From assembly GCA_028564705.1 (NCBI GenBank), contig JAPXFQ010002395.1, positions 62,001 through 126,000 of the forward strand: DNA of 64,000 nt. The letters run 5' to 3'. The notes below the pieces were generated by a model. It was not told the origin of the DNA and ran no database searches. It was given only the letters and a program-made list of their open reading frames with translations. Shown here piece after piece: positions 12,900-26,300 of the stretch; positions within the stretch are counted from its first letter, which is position 1; each line of letters begins with the position of its first letter. The DNA comes from Apricaphanius iberus. Lineage: Eukaryota; Chordata; Actinopteri; Cyprinodontiformes; Aphaniidae. Both the position numbers and the translations under genes were made by a program.

Positions 12900-14090
12900 G
12901 TTAGCATGCTAGCTCATGTTAGCATTTTAGCTATTTTCAAAATTTTGTTTAATTAGTTCTTACTGAGTCCTTTAAGACAAATTATAACAGCTACTACTAC
13001 TACTACTACTACTAATAATAATAATAATAATAATAATAACAGCTAATTTCTGAGTTTTGTTTAACTTTTTGTACTGATTCCTTGGAGTCTAATGATAAAA
13101 TGTTAGCCAGCAGTAGAATGCAAGTTAGTCCTACAATTCTTGCTAGCATTAGTTATAACTTTTTACCTTATAACCACTTGCTTTTTTTTAGCTATTTAAA
13201 CTTTGATGCTCATTCCATGAATGTTGCTGGACTTAAGTCAGCAACAGAACCTCTAATTGGGGCTGGGACTGATTAGATACCATGTGGCAGGCCTCTTTGA
13301 GAATTTCCTGAAAGTCACTAGGCAGGTTGATGTGAGAAAACTTTTGTATTGAGTATAAAAGGATTGCCATGTTCCTTAACAACAAAAGTGTACATCCTGT
13401 TTGAAATTAATATGTCCCATATATCAAAATTGTCTTGAAAGCAGCATGATGTTGTTGACAACTTCCATTAAAAAGAGATTCATTTATATGTTGTGGCCTA
13501 ACCTCAGGTGATTGAGTGAAACCTTTAAGATTTAAGCAAAAAAAGATAAAGAGTAGGGTGTTTCTGGTGTTAAAAAGTATGTCAGTCATCAGGGCTCACT
13601 CTGTTCCTCCTCTGTCAATCTCCACTCCTGTTGTTTCCTCAGCTGTTAAGTAACTGTTAAGAAACCTACAAAAGGGATAATTCAGCTGTTGAATAACAAA
13701 TCTTAGAAATGTTTTGATGGAACTTGTGGCCTGCCAGATATTAAGTATAAATTGTAAGGTTTTCTTGAAACTTAAATTGAACTACTACTTGAGTGCAACT
13801 TAGCATACCACCGTTGGTAACAACGGTGATGTACTTTTAGTAATTTTCCTTTATAGTCATTCAATAATGATTGAATCAAAATAAAATTCTCCCATATAGT
13901 GTTAATTATTTTTCAGCCCCTCCAGAATAAGGGTTTTATAACAAGTTGTAAGCCGATCACATTTATAATAAGAGAAAAAGAATAAGTAGAAAAATTTATA
14001 AAATACAATTAAATAATGTTACTTTTATATAGTCAAAGCAAAGTTTTACAGTAAGTACTTGGAGGAAAATGGGGAACTTAAACGTGTTGC
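12900..14090. other. Upstream flank of the integrin gene, no gene seen
   Basis: AT-rich unique-looking DNA with a CTA/ATA trinucleotide tract at about 12989-13037. No coding signal. Confidence 0.5.
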
Positions 14091-14094
14091 ATCT

Positions 14095-14273
14095 GTGTGT
14101 GTGGTGGTGGTGGGGGAGACACTCCTAGTTCTTATAACACTATCATAGACTGCATCAACTTCCTGTCTTTAGGGAAGTGCCTCTCAAGCTAAATAGAGCT
14201 CAGTGCAACTGTCAACCTCCACACAGAAAACCACCATCTTGTTTGCAGTAAGGTTGCTTTCAATCAGTATTTT
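14095..14273 (+). promoter_or_regulatory. Candidate promoter/non-coding first exon of the itgb2-like gene
   Basis: A donor-like TTTTGTAAGT occurs at 14274, about 760 bp before the coding acceptor at 15029. Two opposed ETS cores lie just upstream: ACTTCCTG at 14158-14165 and AGGGAAGTG at 14171-14179. A TGTGGT RUNX-type core sits near 14098. Mammalian CD18 has a non-coding first exon and PU.1-dependent promoter elements, so the arrangement is suggestive. No TATA box is clear. The call rests on short motifs only. Confidence 0.3.
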
Positions 14274-15032
14274 GTAAGTAACCACTTTTATTGTCCTATA
14301 TGTTTTCCTTTTCATTGTTTATGGTTTACTCTGTTTCTACATTAAATTATGCTAATCTACAGATTCAAGCTCTGATTAAAGGGCAAATAAATAAAATAAA
14401 ATTAAACGATAAAGCAGGAGACATTTGGTATAAAATTAAAAAATATAATTTGCCATGCAAGAAGAATTAGGGTTCTACATTGTAACTTTATCAAAATCAG
14501 TTTATAGGATTAGACTGACAGCAAATATAATGCCAAATGGGGAGAGAACTATGTCATAAATTACAAAATTGTGCTTTTATTTTGGTTTGTCAATCTCAAA
14601 TGGTGTATCACAAGGATTTACATATTTAACATTTCAATATAAGTATTCAAATGTGAAATTAGAAAAAAAAAACTAGCACATGGGATGAATGTTGAGTTGT
14701 TCAAGAAGCAAAGTTATGAACCTTAAAATTCTAAGATAGAGTTTTTTAGAAATCAGAATGTTGGTCATTTATTGTTACCATTTTATGAACTCAGGCAGTT
14801 GCAAAAGCAAAGTTATAACATGTGTGTATATATATGTTTGGCTGAATCAGAAAGAGGAAGTACACATGAGCTGACAGTATTTTCAGCTTTTTCCTTTTAT
14901 GGTGAACTGTCAACGAGTTCCAACACGACCTTTCATTTTTGTGTTGTTGAAGGGATCCACCAGTTCTTTTTTGTATAAAGTTTTTATTTACTATAATTTA
15001 AAATTAAATTGTCTTTTTTCTGCCATCAGATT

Positions 15033-15081
15033 ATGGATTGGTGTGTGTTTTCACTTCTGCTACTTATGTTGGGCAGTCATG
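15033..15081 (+). CDS. itgb2: itgb2-like coding exon 1: start codon and signal peptide
   Basis: Encodes [16 protein letters not shown] plus one base of codon 17, a typical hydrophobic signal peptide. The ATG is followed by G (+4). The donor is GTAAGT at 15082. An acceptor-like tract ends in CAG at 15029, three bases before the ATG, so this exon probably begins at 15030 and a non-coding exon lies upstream. No earlier in-frame ATG is needed, since the leader is complete here. Confidence 0.85.
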
Positions 15082-18000
15082 GTAAGTATGAACAAAATAA
15101 ATAACTTCACAAATTAACATTTAGGTAATATTTTTCCAGTGAGAGAAATTGAATTAAAAAAGAGGAAGATCTCCGTGTGCACAATTGGTTGTTATTACTT
15201 AGTTTTGCTTTCAATAAGACAGGAAGTCTTAATGTTTGCAAAGGTGTTGGCTCCAAACACAAAACATACTACTGGTAAATAATAAAGATAGGAACATAAA
15301 AATGACTGACTTTCCATTCTTCAGTCATCTACTCAAATTTTAATACTACTGAATGTCTGTAGGAGTCTGCCATCAATATAAAAGCTCATTTGAAAGTATT
15401 TGGTTCCACACCATGTTATGTGTCTTACATGTATTTTGTGGTTTCCTTGCAGGGCTGTGTGAGCAAGGTTGCTCAAAGTCACAGATCAACTCCTGCGACG
15501 ACTGCATCAAGTCTGGGCCATTCTGTTCATGGTGTCAGCAGCTGGTGAGAATTAATGTTTTTGTATTAGCAGTTAAATGAAAGTGGATAGATGGATAAAC
15601 ACTTATATCTATTTATATATGTATTCATATATTAAAAATGGAATCGGTGTGTTAGAAGTAGAGCTGAAGATCGGCAGGGTTCGGTGTTAATTCCTATTAT
15701 TGTCCACGGGCTTGTGTCAGGCTCGAGCTTAACATTGTTCCGATCTACCTGTCAAGATGTTGCATGCACACCGCATGCGTCATGTGAAAGACCCACTCCT
15801 CTCAGATCAAAACAGAAAACATGCTCCGACTGGTGCTTCACAGAAAATGCTGAAGTCTTTGCATTTTTATAGCAGCTCCCTGATGCCCACAAGTCAGATA
15901 AAATCTGAAATCTAGAGCAAGCTGTCAAAGAGCACACACAAAAATGCACTCAGGTGAGACAGACTTTTACGCAACAGAATCAAGCGGTTAATGCTTCATA
16001 GAGCTACACAGTAAAAAAAGATTATAAATCAACATGCCTTGAAATTATACTTATCCATTAACCATTTTAAACTTCAGATAACAGTCCTATGTGACCGGAA
16101 TTTCAAACACTTGTCTAGTAAATTGAAAACCTGCTGGTCACGTTGTCCTGTGGCAGTTTTTTCTAGCGGAAACTCAGGTGTGTGACTTCTGAATAATGTC
16201 GAGCTTTAATAAGCTGTCAATTAAAATATACTCTTAGGGCTCGGGCTGAATTCTCTCGGGCTCAGGTCGGCCCAATTTTTAAGGCCTGATTACAGCTCTA
16301 GTTAGAAATACTGCATGATTCTATGATTCAGAATTCATTTTCATGTGTGTTTCTTTGAGAAACACCATGTCATAGTTTTTATTCTTGAGCATAGTCATAA
16401 CCTTTCTTATCTTGATGGGGTTCCCCAAACCATTTACATTCCATGTGGAGAAATGCATTAAACCACTTCGTGAAGACATACCTGCCTGCCTATCAATAAC
16501 ATGCAACCATTTGTCAAAAGCAGTATAGTTACACAATGTTGATAATTTAACACAAATACCCCCATAAAATTAACAAAACATAGAGCGTGCACCTGAACAT
16601 GAACTTTGCACATTTCAACCCACATAAAACTCCCTCCATCAGAGGTCCGATGGTCTGTGCTTGGTCTGCGAGGCTCCACTCGTCGTGCTTCCTCATGCAC
16701 CGCCACCATGAAAATGAGTCTAGACCAATAGTATTAACTTAGCATTTGTGCGCATAGGATGACAGTGGAAACAACTCAGTCTCACAGTACTCACTGCATA
16801 GCGTCTATGGAAGCCATCGCCTTCCGGGGACAATCAAAAGCCTTCTCACCATCTCTGGTCTAGATTCTCAATTTAGCCAGGAACATCAACCTGAAGCTCA
16901 TTCCCCGTTCTTGCAGTTTTTTTCTTACACTCATTAAATTTGTCACGCTTCATCTTGGTTGATGTGGCATAGTCAGGGAAAAGCATAATAGCAGTGTTTC
17001 CCCAGCTCAGCTTACCTTTGTTCCTCGCTGCACGAAACAGCGCATCCCTGTCTGATGGTCTCAAAAACTTGGCTAGTATGGGTCTGGGTCTGGCTCCTGG
17101 TGTGGGTCGTGGCCAGCCCTATGCGCCCGTTCACTTTCTTGTCTCCCCTCTATGTTCAGCAGGTCCGGCAACAGATCCTCCAGAAATTTCCCCACGTCTG
17201 CTCCCTCTTTGTCTTCCGGAAAGCCAACGAAGCGAACATTGTTGCGCCACGAGCGATTTTCCATATCTTCTAGTTTTTCCCATATCTGTTCGATATCTGT
17301 TTTGCTAGCTGGCAGATTAGCTTGACATGCCTCCTCGGCCATTTCCAAGTACTCCACTCGCTTCTCCACATCGTCCATTCTTGTACTGATGAGTAGAGCT
17401 TTGGCCTCTACCGATGCAGTAGTGCGGCGTATTTCTGCCAGCCCTCCCAAATCTTCCAAAATCTTTGTTAGTGCTGAGTAAATATTGCTGATATCCTGAG
17501 CTATGTTGTTAGCAGGTTGCTGGTCATTAGCTCCATCTTGGTCTTGCATCGCGGCGTCAACCCCGTGCGATCTTACCCAGGCTTTCCACTGGACGTGTCA
17601 GCAGCATGTTACAGAATCAGCACGTTTTACTCCCGTATTCTGCTGCTTGGCCCTTTCCACGGGGGGCGTCAGCAGCACATAGCAGCAGGGAAGCAGCTGT
17701 CACAGAGAGAGCCTGAAATCATGTGAGATCAGCAAAATCAGGCGTGGTTTCTTCAGTAAATGCAACAACAAGCAGGAAAAGACTACAACATGGCTCCAAA
17801 AGCTCTGTGTTTAATGTTCTGTCCGTTTTACATTTGCCAATAAGTGTATGTTATCACAGTGAATATACAAAATCCCTCGTAGTGCAAAGAATAATGTTAG
17901 CGGCAATCCGAGGTAGTGTAGACCCTCCCGCGACCTACTGATTTCTCACGGGGCTGTACAGGTAGTAAAGTAAAGCTACCGGAAAGAAGCACCTGTTTTA

Positions 18001-20262
18001 TTATGAAAATTTCCGGATGCCGAGCCGTCTGATTTACTGTCTTCACCTATCCAAAATGTCAAAATGTACACTTTTCAAAGGCGTGGCGCGTAGAAAATAG
18101 GACTGCCGCTTATATTTAGAAAAGTGCTGCGACAAGGCGCTCCTGTGACGGGTCAAACTCGTGTACGACGTAGCTGCTGTAACATGCTGCCGATGCATCC
18201 AGTGGAAAGGAGGGGTCAGATCCCTTTTAATATGTCCACAGGCTGAAGATTTTGAAAATTTCGACATATTATGTTACAACCTTTAGTTGACAAGTACACT
18301 GAATGTTAATATCTCTGGTGTAAATGTTTTTTAAAGGATAAAGGCAGCGATGCAATGCGGAGCTTCCTACTCCATGTCTTCTTCTGGCATTGCGTCATGT
18401 GACTTGCAAATGCAGTATGTTTTTGAACAAATTCTCATTTTTATTCTCAGTTCCTATAGACGGGACGGGGGAGAAGTTTGTGTTGTTTGTGTGTGCAATG
18501 CTCTACAAGTCTGAAAATGTGGCTTAAATGTTGGGTATCTGTCCTGCTGCGCTGTCAGTGCCTCCGTGTCCAAAAAGTGCGTAAGCAAGCTCCTTAGTGT
18601 GCTTAAAGTTGTGCACATTTTTCCGGCACGTTTTTTTTTCTATAAATCCCAAACTTCGCGTATAAAGTTGCTTACGTATATTTCAGACCTGTTTTGCGCT
18701 TAAGCAAGCTTTATAAATGAGACCCCTGATCTGTACTAAGGAAAGAATGAATGGGTCCATGTATCGTGAGATTTTGGGCAAAATACAACTTCCATCAGTG
18801 AGAGTATTGAAGAGTAAATATGGCTAGATCTTCCAGCATGACCAGGAACCCAAACACAGCGCCGGAGCAACGAAGGATTGACTAAGTAAAAAGCATTTCA
18901 GGATTCTGGAGTGGCAAGGCCAGTTTCCAATGGAAAATATGTAGAGGGTTTCATTTTTCTTATTGCACCAAAACATCAGTGCTGTAGAAAAAATCTGCAT
19001 GGAAGATACAGAAAACACCAGCTGCAGTGTGTGTAAACCTGGTGAAGACCTACAGGAAACGTTTAACCTCTGTCATTGCCAACCCGGGTTGAATTACAAA
19101 CCATTGAGGTGAAGATTTGTTATTGACCAAATAGCTATTTTCTTAACCATTCTGCATAGAAAATCGAAATAAAAATTTAAAACTCGTACAATGTGATTTC
19201 CTGAAATTTAATGTATATCTATGATGATAAATTTCAAACCTCTTATCTTTTTAGGTGGGAAAAATTTCATAATCGGTGGCTGAGAATTAATTTTTTGTCC
19301 CACTCTATATCCATGTAAATTTTCTAAAGTTGAAAAAATAATTAATAGAATCTCCTGCAATGTTGTCATGTGTGTGTCATTTATTCCGTGAGCAACACAA
19401 AAGTTTCCATGTTTTTTATAACTTTACTAATAAGTCATTAATGAAAATTTTAAAACATCACTTTTGCAGCACTTACTCGGAACAGGAAGTGAGATATGTT
19501 TTAAGAGCTTTAGCTCTTTCAAAGAGATCACCTTCAAACTGAGTAAGACAATTGATAAATTGATGTTGCATAATCTAAACTTTACAGGAATTCTATTTTG
19601 GACTGTCCTGTCATCACCAGTTTTTCATTAAACAGGAAGTTTGTGCAACTCTTTGAGGCAACGCACAATTTCACGCAACCTTTTTCCTGTTTCTCAATAG
19701 ACCTGAGCTTAATGAAACTAAATTTTCTAACCTTACAATGCCACCAATTACAGTGCAAAAAAAGGGCCGGTATGATAGTTTTCAAACCTGTCAGCTGTGT
19801 AATCCAGGTGGGACACTGCCAAAGTGGGAGGAGAAGGATGTGTGCAGCTTAATTTCTTAAAATAGGTTTAACATTTTTTTGACCTGTTAAAAGTTGTCAA
19901 TGAGGTTTCCTTAAGCATAATTCTATAGGTTTCTATCTGGTATGAATATGTCCTGATCTCTTTATACTATATAATAAAGACATAGAAACTCACCTTCTAT
20001 CATTTACACACAACAATAAACAAAAATAAATGGAGAAAAACCCCTGTCACTCCTGCGGCAAGGAGGATGAAAAAACATTCAAATAGCGTAGGATATGTAT
20101 GCTAAGTTCAGGAGCTTATTATATTTCACTTTATAGTGAAACCAATAATAATATTGCAACTTACAAACTTAGAACAATGTGGGCTTTCTATCCCCTATTT
20201 ATTAAAAAATATAAAATGAATGATCCTATGAAAGTGGAGGGCAGCGGGTATGTATGTGTGTG

Positions 20263-20339
<77 letters not shown>

Positions 20340-23300
20340 TGCTGGAAATCCTTTTTTTAACGTTTTTTATAATACTGTAACAAGTAAGTATTTTGTGTTT
20401 TACTTTTGTCTGAAATATTAAACTGAAGCTGATCTTTAATGCTCTGTAGATTTTCATTTCAAGGGATTTAAAAAATTGGATCGGAGGCCCACAATGCTGA
20501 TTGGAACATCCCTAGTATTATGTTTTATTATTCAACTGGTTTAATATAAACTGACAACAGGCAATCCAACTTAAATTTTAAGCTTTAAGTGGTCACAAGT
20601 AATTGAATTAAGTTTGTCCAGGTTAATTTGTTAAGTTTAGTTTAGGTAAGATGTAAAGTTAAATAGCAGCAGTTGCAATATGTTTTACAAAAGAAACTCA
20701 GCCTTTGTTGTTTGCTATTCTTGTAATCCTTTTGCCTATACCACTAAACTCGTGTGGAGGGTTTACGTATTTGCATGTCCTACAGGCTGCTCCTTATATA
20801 GCCCTACTTACAGGTTTGGGGGAATATAAAAATAAAACAAAAAACTTTGGGCCATTCTCTGTGTTTCCAAGATCTTCTACTTTTAGATTAAAAGACTATT
20901 CTTGATGTTCTTATTTGTTTTCATGTAGAATTTTACCAAACCTGGTGAACAGGAAGCAGTTCGCTGTGACACCAAAGAAAAGCTGATTGCAAGAGGCTGC
21001 AAAGCAGAAGACATGATTTCCCCCAATAACACAGAGGAAATTAAGCAGCAAGTACCTTTGTCTCAATCTTCTGCACGTGACCCTGTTCAAATGACTCCAC
21101 AAAAAATCTACGTGAAACTGCGACCTGGTTAGTACAGCCAGTTGATACTCTATTTTTCATTGAATATATTTACTTTTTATTTTTAGCACATATAGAAAAG
21201 CTTTATACGTTCCACATTTAGAATTAAATGTTATCTTCTGGAAAAAAAACTAATTTTATTTTAAGTTATAGATTACACTAATTGTCAATGTACAGGATTT
21301 CAGCGTAAAGAGTCCATGCAGATATCATAGTGTAGCATAAGCTTCTCAACATGACTGCCAGGTTTCTTTCTCCAAATGAACTCTTTTTTAACTGTAGTGT
21401 AACTGATTTTACTGTATCTTGTCTTCATTTCCAGGGCTGCCACACAAATTCACTGTTTCCTTTAAGAGGGCTGAGGGTTACCCAGTGGATCTATACTACC
21501 TGATGGATTTGTCTTACTCCATGAAGGATGATCTGGAAAATATCAAAAACTTAGGACAAGATCTTTTCGCCGCTTTGAATAAAATTACTAAAGATGCTCA
21601 AATAGGTAATGAGACAAGATTTCAAAAGTAATTGTTCTGCCTCTTATAAAAAGCTAATTTAATTTAGCAAGTATTTCAAACGAAACACAACAATACTCTT
21701 GCTTCTCAATTCAAGTAGACAAAGTCAAAAGCAAAAAAACAGGGTTTCAAGACTCTTAAGGTCCATTAACACCGGCCAAAACGTCAAAGTCAAGAGCGGC
21801 AAGATGGATTGTAAAGTCTATGGTTGAAGTCGTCGGAGGGCCATTAGAGTCTCTGTGATGCTTTGTGTGCTTTGGCCATGTGGATTTATTTTTTTTACTT
21901 TTCCTGCGTTTCAAGCTTCAAAAGCGAGCAGTGCAGAAGTTGAGCTAGCTCAACTTTCCGCGGCAACGCCTGAGTGTCAATCAATCAGAGCGTCTCACTG
22001 TAGTGATGTCGTCCTGCATCGACATTTTCTAGCTGTAAAACCAAGGCATGATTTAGGCCGTTTTCACGTGTGGCCGTACCAGAAAACGGCCAGAGAAAAA
22101 TGCTATTTTTTTTCTGTTTACATGGCGTGGATCTCTGCCCGTATTTGAGTGTTTTACATGACGGACTACACCTAAACAGCAGGTGGCGGTATACAAATAA
22201 TTCTGTAGCTATCCAACAAACAAGGGAGTGAGAAGTACCGACGTCATAAAACGAGCGACAGCCTAGAATGTAAACAAATTGGTCTACTGATCAACTGCTA
22301 CCTGAAGCTATCTACAGAGTGTTGTAGTAAACCCGCTGTTTCGTAACATGGTGTGTTGCTGTGGGATGCTTGAATCGCGTTGTTTTGGTCTCTTTATGGT
22401 TGCATGGTAATTCTGTAATTTCCGCCGGCGGTGTCGTCATTTCTGCATGAAGTCCTTCTATTGTCTTGGATACGGCCAGAGTACGGCTTGTGTTCACATG
22501 ATATGTATCCACTCGTACCTGGACTCAGATACTACCTCCAAGGCAGGTCTCTCTGGCCATATCATGGCACAGTCCAGGCTGTGTTCACATGGTACGAAAT
22601 AAGTGGATTTTGACCAAATATGGTATCCGAGTACGGACTCCTGTACCATGTGAAAACGCCCTCAAATTAGTTTAAAACTTCCAGCAGAGAAAGCCCCTTT
22701 CCCCCAAGCTTTTGGTAAGCATCAGCCTTAAAAATGTATAGGCGTCAAACTAGTCGCACTATGAGCGTTTTTTAATGCCGACAAAGCTTGTGGAGTGAAC
22801 ACACCTTTATTCAGCTCTTCCACCAAGTTTGATCTTTTAGAAGTATACGGGGGTGCTCAATGCCTTTGGAAAGCAATTAAAAGGGATACTTAAAAATTCA
22901 TACTTTGGCAACTACAAAGATAAGAAAAATGCAGTTTACATTTAGGAAAGGAAATTCAATGCCTAGAAATTCCACAAAATACATATACAAAAATATTTTT
23001 ATATTCCACATTTGTAAAGAGGAAAAAATGCTCTCAAGCATACTATATACTGTATACCTCTTGTCAAAAGGTCAGCATGAAACGACAAGTCCCGATTTTT
23101 TCAGTCTTCAAGTCAGTTTCTAATGATCCAGTACCAGGGGATTCTGGTTGTTGTTATCTAGGTTATGCTTTAGTGTGTAAGTACTTTGAAAAAATTTAGA
23201 AATTACATTTTGTCTAAAAATACAATTCATTCCTTTATACAGGTAAAGTGAAATAAAAAAAAATCATAATTTGGACTGGATATAGTAATAAAAGGACCCG

Positions 23301-26300
23301 GTTGTTTTTTTTACATCTGTAATTACAGGGTTTGGTGCCTTTGTTGATAAGACAGTTCTTCCTTTCACCAACACCAACAAGGAGAAACTGGATAAGCCAT
23401 GTGATGAGAATGACCAGAATTGTCAGGCGGCCTTTGGATACAGACACGTGCTTAAAATGACATCGAGCCAGGAAGAGTTTAAAGAGAATGTGGCAAAGCA
23501 GTTCATCTCTGGTAACTTAGACTCTCCTGAAGGAAGTCTTGATGCTATGATGCAGGCTGCTGTATGTGGGGTAAGGACTTCTCAGAAGAAGCACCTTTCA
23601 GTAACTGAGTAAAAGAACATCTTGAAATGACTGAAACTGGAGGACAAATGGCTATGGTTTGCTTCCATGTAAAATACTTACAGATGCAATATGATTGCAA
23701 AATCACTGTGGAAGCAGTCACACAAAATTTGAATCAGCAAATTTTGAAGATGTGTAAATATTTATTTCATGTCTTAATAGTTTTGGGCCTAAAGGGATAT
23801 TGTCTTTCTAATTCAAACTTTCTACAGAGCGACCAAGATGTAGGCTGTTAGTTGTAAAATAGAGATAATCTATAGTTGTTGTTAAAAAGAGTTTAGCTAA
23901 AATTAGTGACCACAGTATTAAACAGCTAATCCTGCTTTACTGTGAGATTCAGCTTGTTTCGACAGGTCCCATTGCAATAACTCATTGATTTCATTGTTGG
24001 GCCCATTCATTTTCAATACATGTGTGCTATGGACTCTACTGTGCCTGGTTGTAGATTTTTCAATGAAGATGTATGTTTAGGTTTGTTAGGAAATCTGGCT
24101 TTTTTACACATTTCTGTCACACACTTTACAGGATAAAATAGGCTGGAGAAACAGCACTCGGTTAATTGTACTTGCCACAGATGCTGGATTCCACATGGCT
24201 GGGGATGGAAAACTAGCTGGCATACTAGAACCCAATGATGAACTGTGCCATATGCAAAACAACATTTATGGTAAAAGTAGTGAGATGGTATGTATGGATT
24301 TGTTTTTCATTATTGATAATTAACTGGTTAACTAATTAACTGGTGGAATACATGCTGCTATTTCCCTCTTTTTAAATTTTACCTTGCTCCTACCTCTTTG
24401 TCAAGGGGCCAGTTACAATTAAAATATTGCTCCAATTCTCTTTTGCAGGACTACCCATCTGTTGGACAATTAGCTATGCAGCTGGAAAAAAACAATATTC
24501 AGCCAATATTTGCTGTAACAGAAAACGTGAAGAATGTTTACACAGTAAATATGAATATATACATAAATGCCACTACCTTTGATAAAGAAGACATGTCGAC
24601 ATAATCTAAAATATTTTAATTCCATGCTTCTTTTAGGAACTCTCTAAAATGATTCCAAAGTCAGAGGTTGGAGTTCTATCATCAGATTCAAAAAACGTTG
24701 TTGAGTTAATTGAAAACGCCTACAATGTAAGTGTGCTGTTTATTATCATGGACTATTTTTTTGTATGTGTGCATTCCACAAAGAATACATGTATTCTACT
24801 TTTATGCATCTCAAAGAAATATGCTAATTTATATATTGGTACAGAAATTATCATCTAAAGTCACATTGACTCATGACAATCTTCCTGACAACGTAAGAGT
24901 TGAGTACTCGCCGCGGTGTGATCATCCAATACAAGAGGGTGCTAATAAAGGTGTCTGCGATAAAGTTACTGTGAACAAAGAGGTCAGTGTTTTGGGATAC
25001 TTTAATACATTTTAATGCATTATTCTGTCATTATTACAATAAGATTTCACTTTTCAGATTTAAGAAAATTACATATCCGATAAAAGACATGATAATTCAA
25101 ATAAAATTTACACAGTTTGTCTTAACTCTAGTTATCACTTGGACACGTAGAACATCAGTATATTGGAAGTCTTCATTCTGTACTATCTGCCCATGCCTTT
25201 ATTATCTAGGAAAACATCTCATTGAAGATTTTATATAGTTGTTTTTTCATGCTTTTCAGCACAACAAAATTATAAATTAATCTGGTCCGAGGACACTTTA
25301 CTAAAAAAAGCTTAAATTCATGTGCAAAAATAAATAGCTATTTACTCTTATTGACAAAGTCAAAATATAGCCGAATACACTTCACTTTGATCAGAGTTAT
25401 AAAAAAAGTGGTGCCAAATTATTGTGCCAGCAGGTAAAACCCCAGCTGACTCCATTATATCTCAAATTTTAAGCCAAAAAGAAAAAAATCACAATTTTAT
25501 TTTATTTTTATCATGTCCTGTCCTTACCAATCGTTCATTCTTCCCTTGCATGGCTCTTCAACTCCAGCTGAGGTCCTCTACCAGAGACTTGGAAGCTTGT
25601 GGGTTCTTCACTGTATCTTAGCTGTTCTTAACACTGTGCTTTTCTGCACTGAGATTTTAAATATTTCTCAAGATATTTGTTGGAGCCATATGTCCAGTAT
25701 AGGGATTTACTAACCTGTGTGCTCTGATAACCACGGGCACTGTAGTTGCCTTCATCTGCCCGGTTCTTTCTAGCTCTTCCCTGAGCCCTGGTCACAACGG
25801 CTATTATCTGCTGCTCATCATTGATCACAATGTCCGGTCGGTTGGCCATTACTGTTTTGTCGGTTTGAATGTGGAAGTCCCACATGATCTTAACTCAATC
25901 ATTCTCCACCACCTTAGGGGATCATTCCCATCTTTAAAAAGGTATATTCAGCACAGATGTTTCAGTACACTATACCAGCCACTTCCATGTATTCCTTTCT
26001 GCTAGTATCTTACACCCTACTGTGAGATGCTGGATTGCTTATTGGGCCTCTTTGCACAACATGCACCAGTTACTTTGCCTGGTGTGGTGGATCTGATTTT
26101 CGATTGCTCTGATCCTCAAGGCCTCCTTCTTTGCAGCCATCAGAAGTGGGCAGAGTAACCAAAAATTTTTACTCAAAAGTAGCACTACATTAACAAATTT
26201 TCCAGTCAACATATTATTCAGACCTCTTGAAAGTCTACCATTGTGATGTTCACAGAACTTTGTTCAGCGAAACTAGTGTGATTTGCTCTTAGGTCGATTA

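Larger units (their letters stand above)
11640..12900 (+). repeat. Family R1 repeat copy, interrupted by two LINE tails
   Basis: Segments at 11640-12020, 12440-12560 and 12790-12900 match successive parts of the 44290-45340 copy (AAGGTAGAGAGTTGTGCTT; ACGGTTTTCGAA; CATTGAAGGCCT; CTGTCTGTCT-rich end). The gaps are filled by an L2 tail and a TGGA-tailed LINE end, so those insertions are younger. Confidence 0.55.

Noticed and set aside
20188..20457. Reverse-strand frame rich in SLSLS and YIYIY
   Set aside because: It is a translation of the GA/TA microsatellite.
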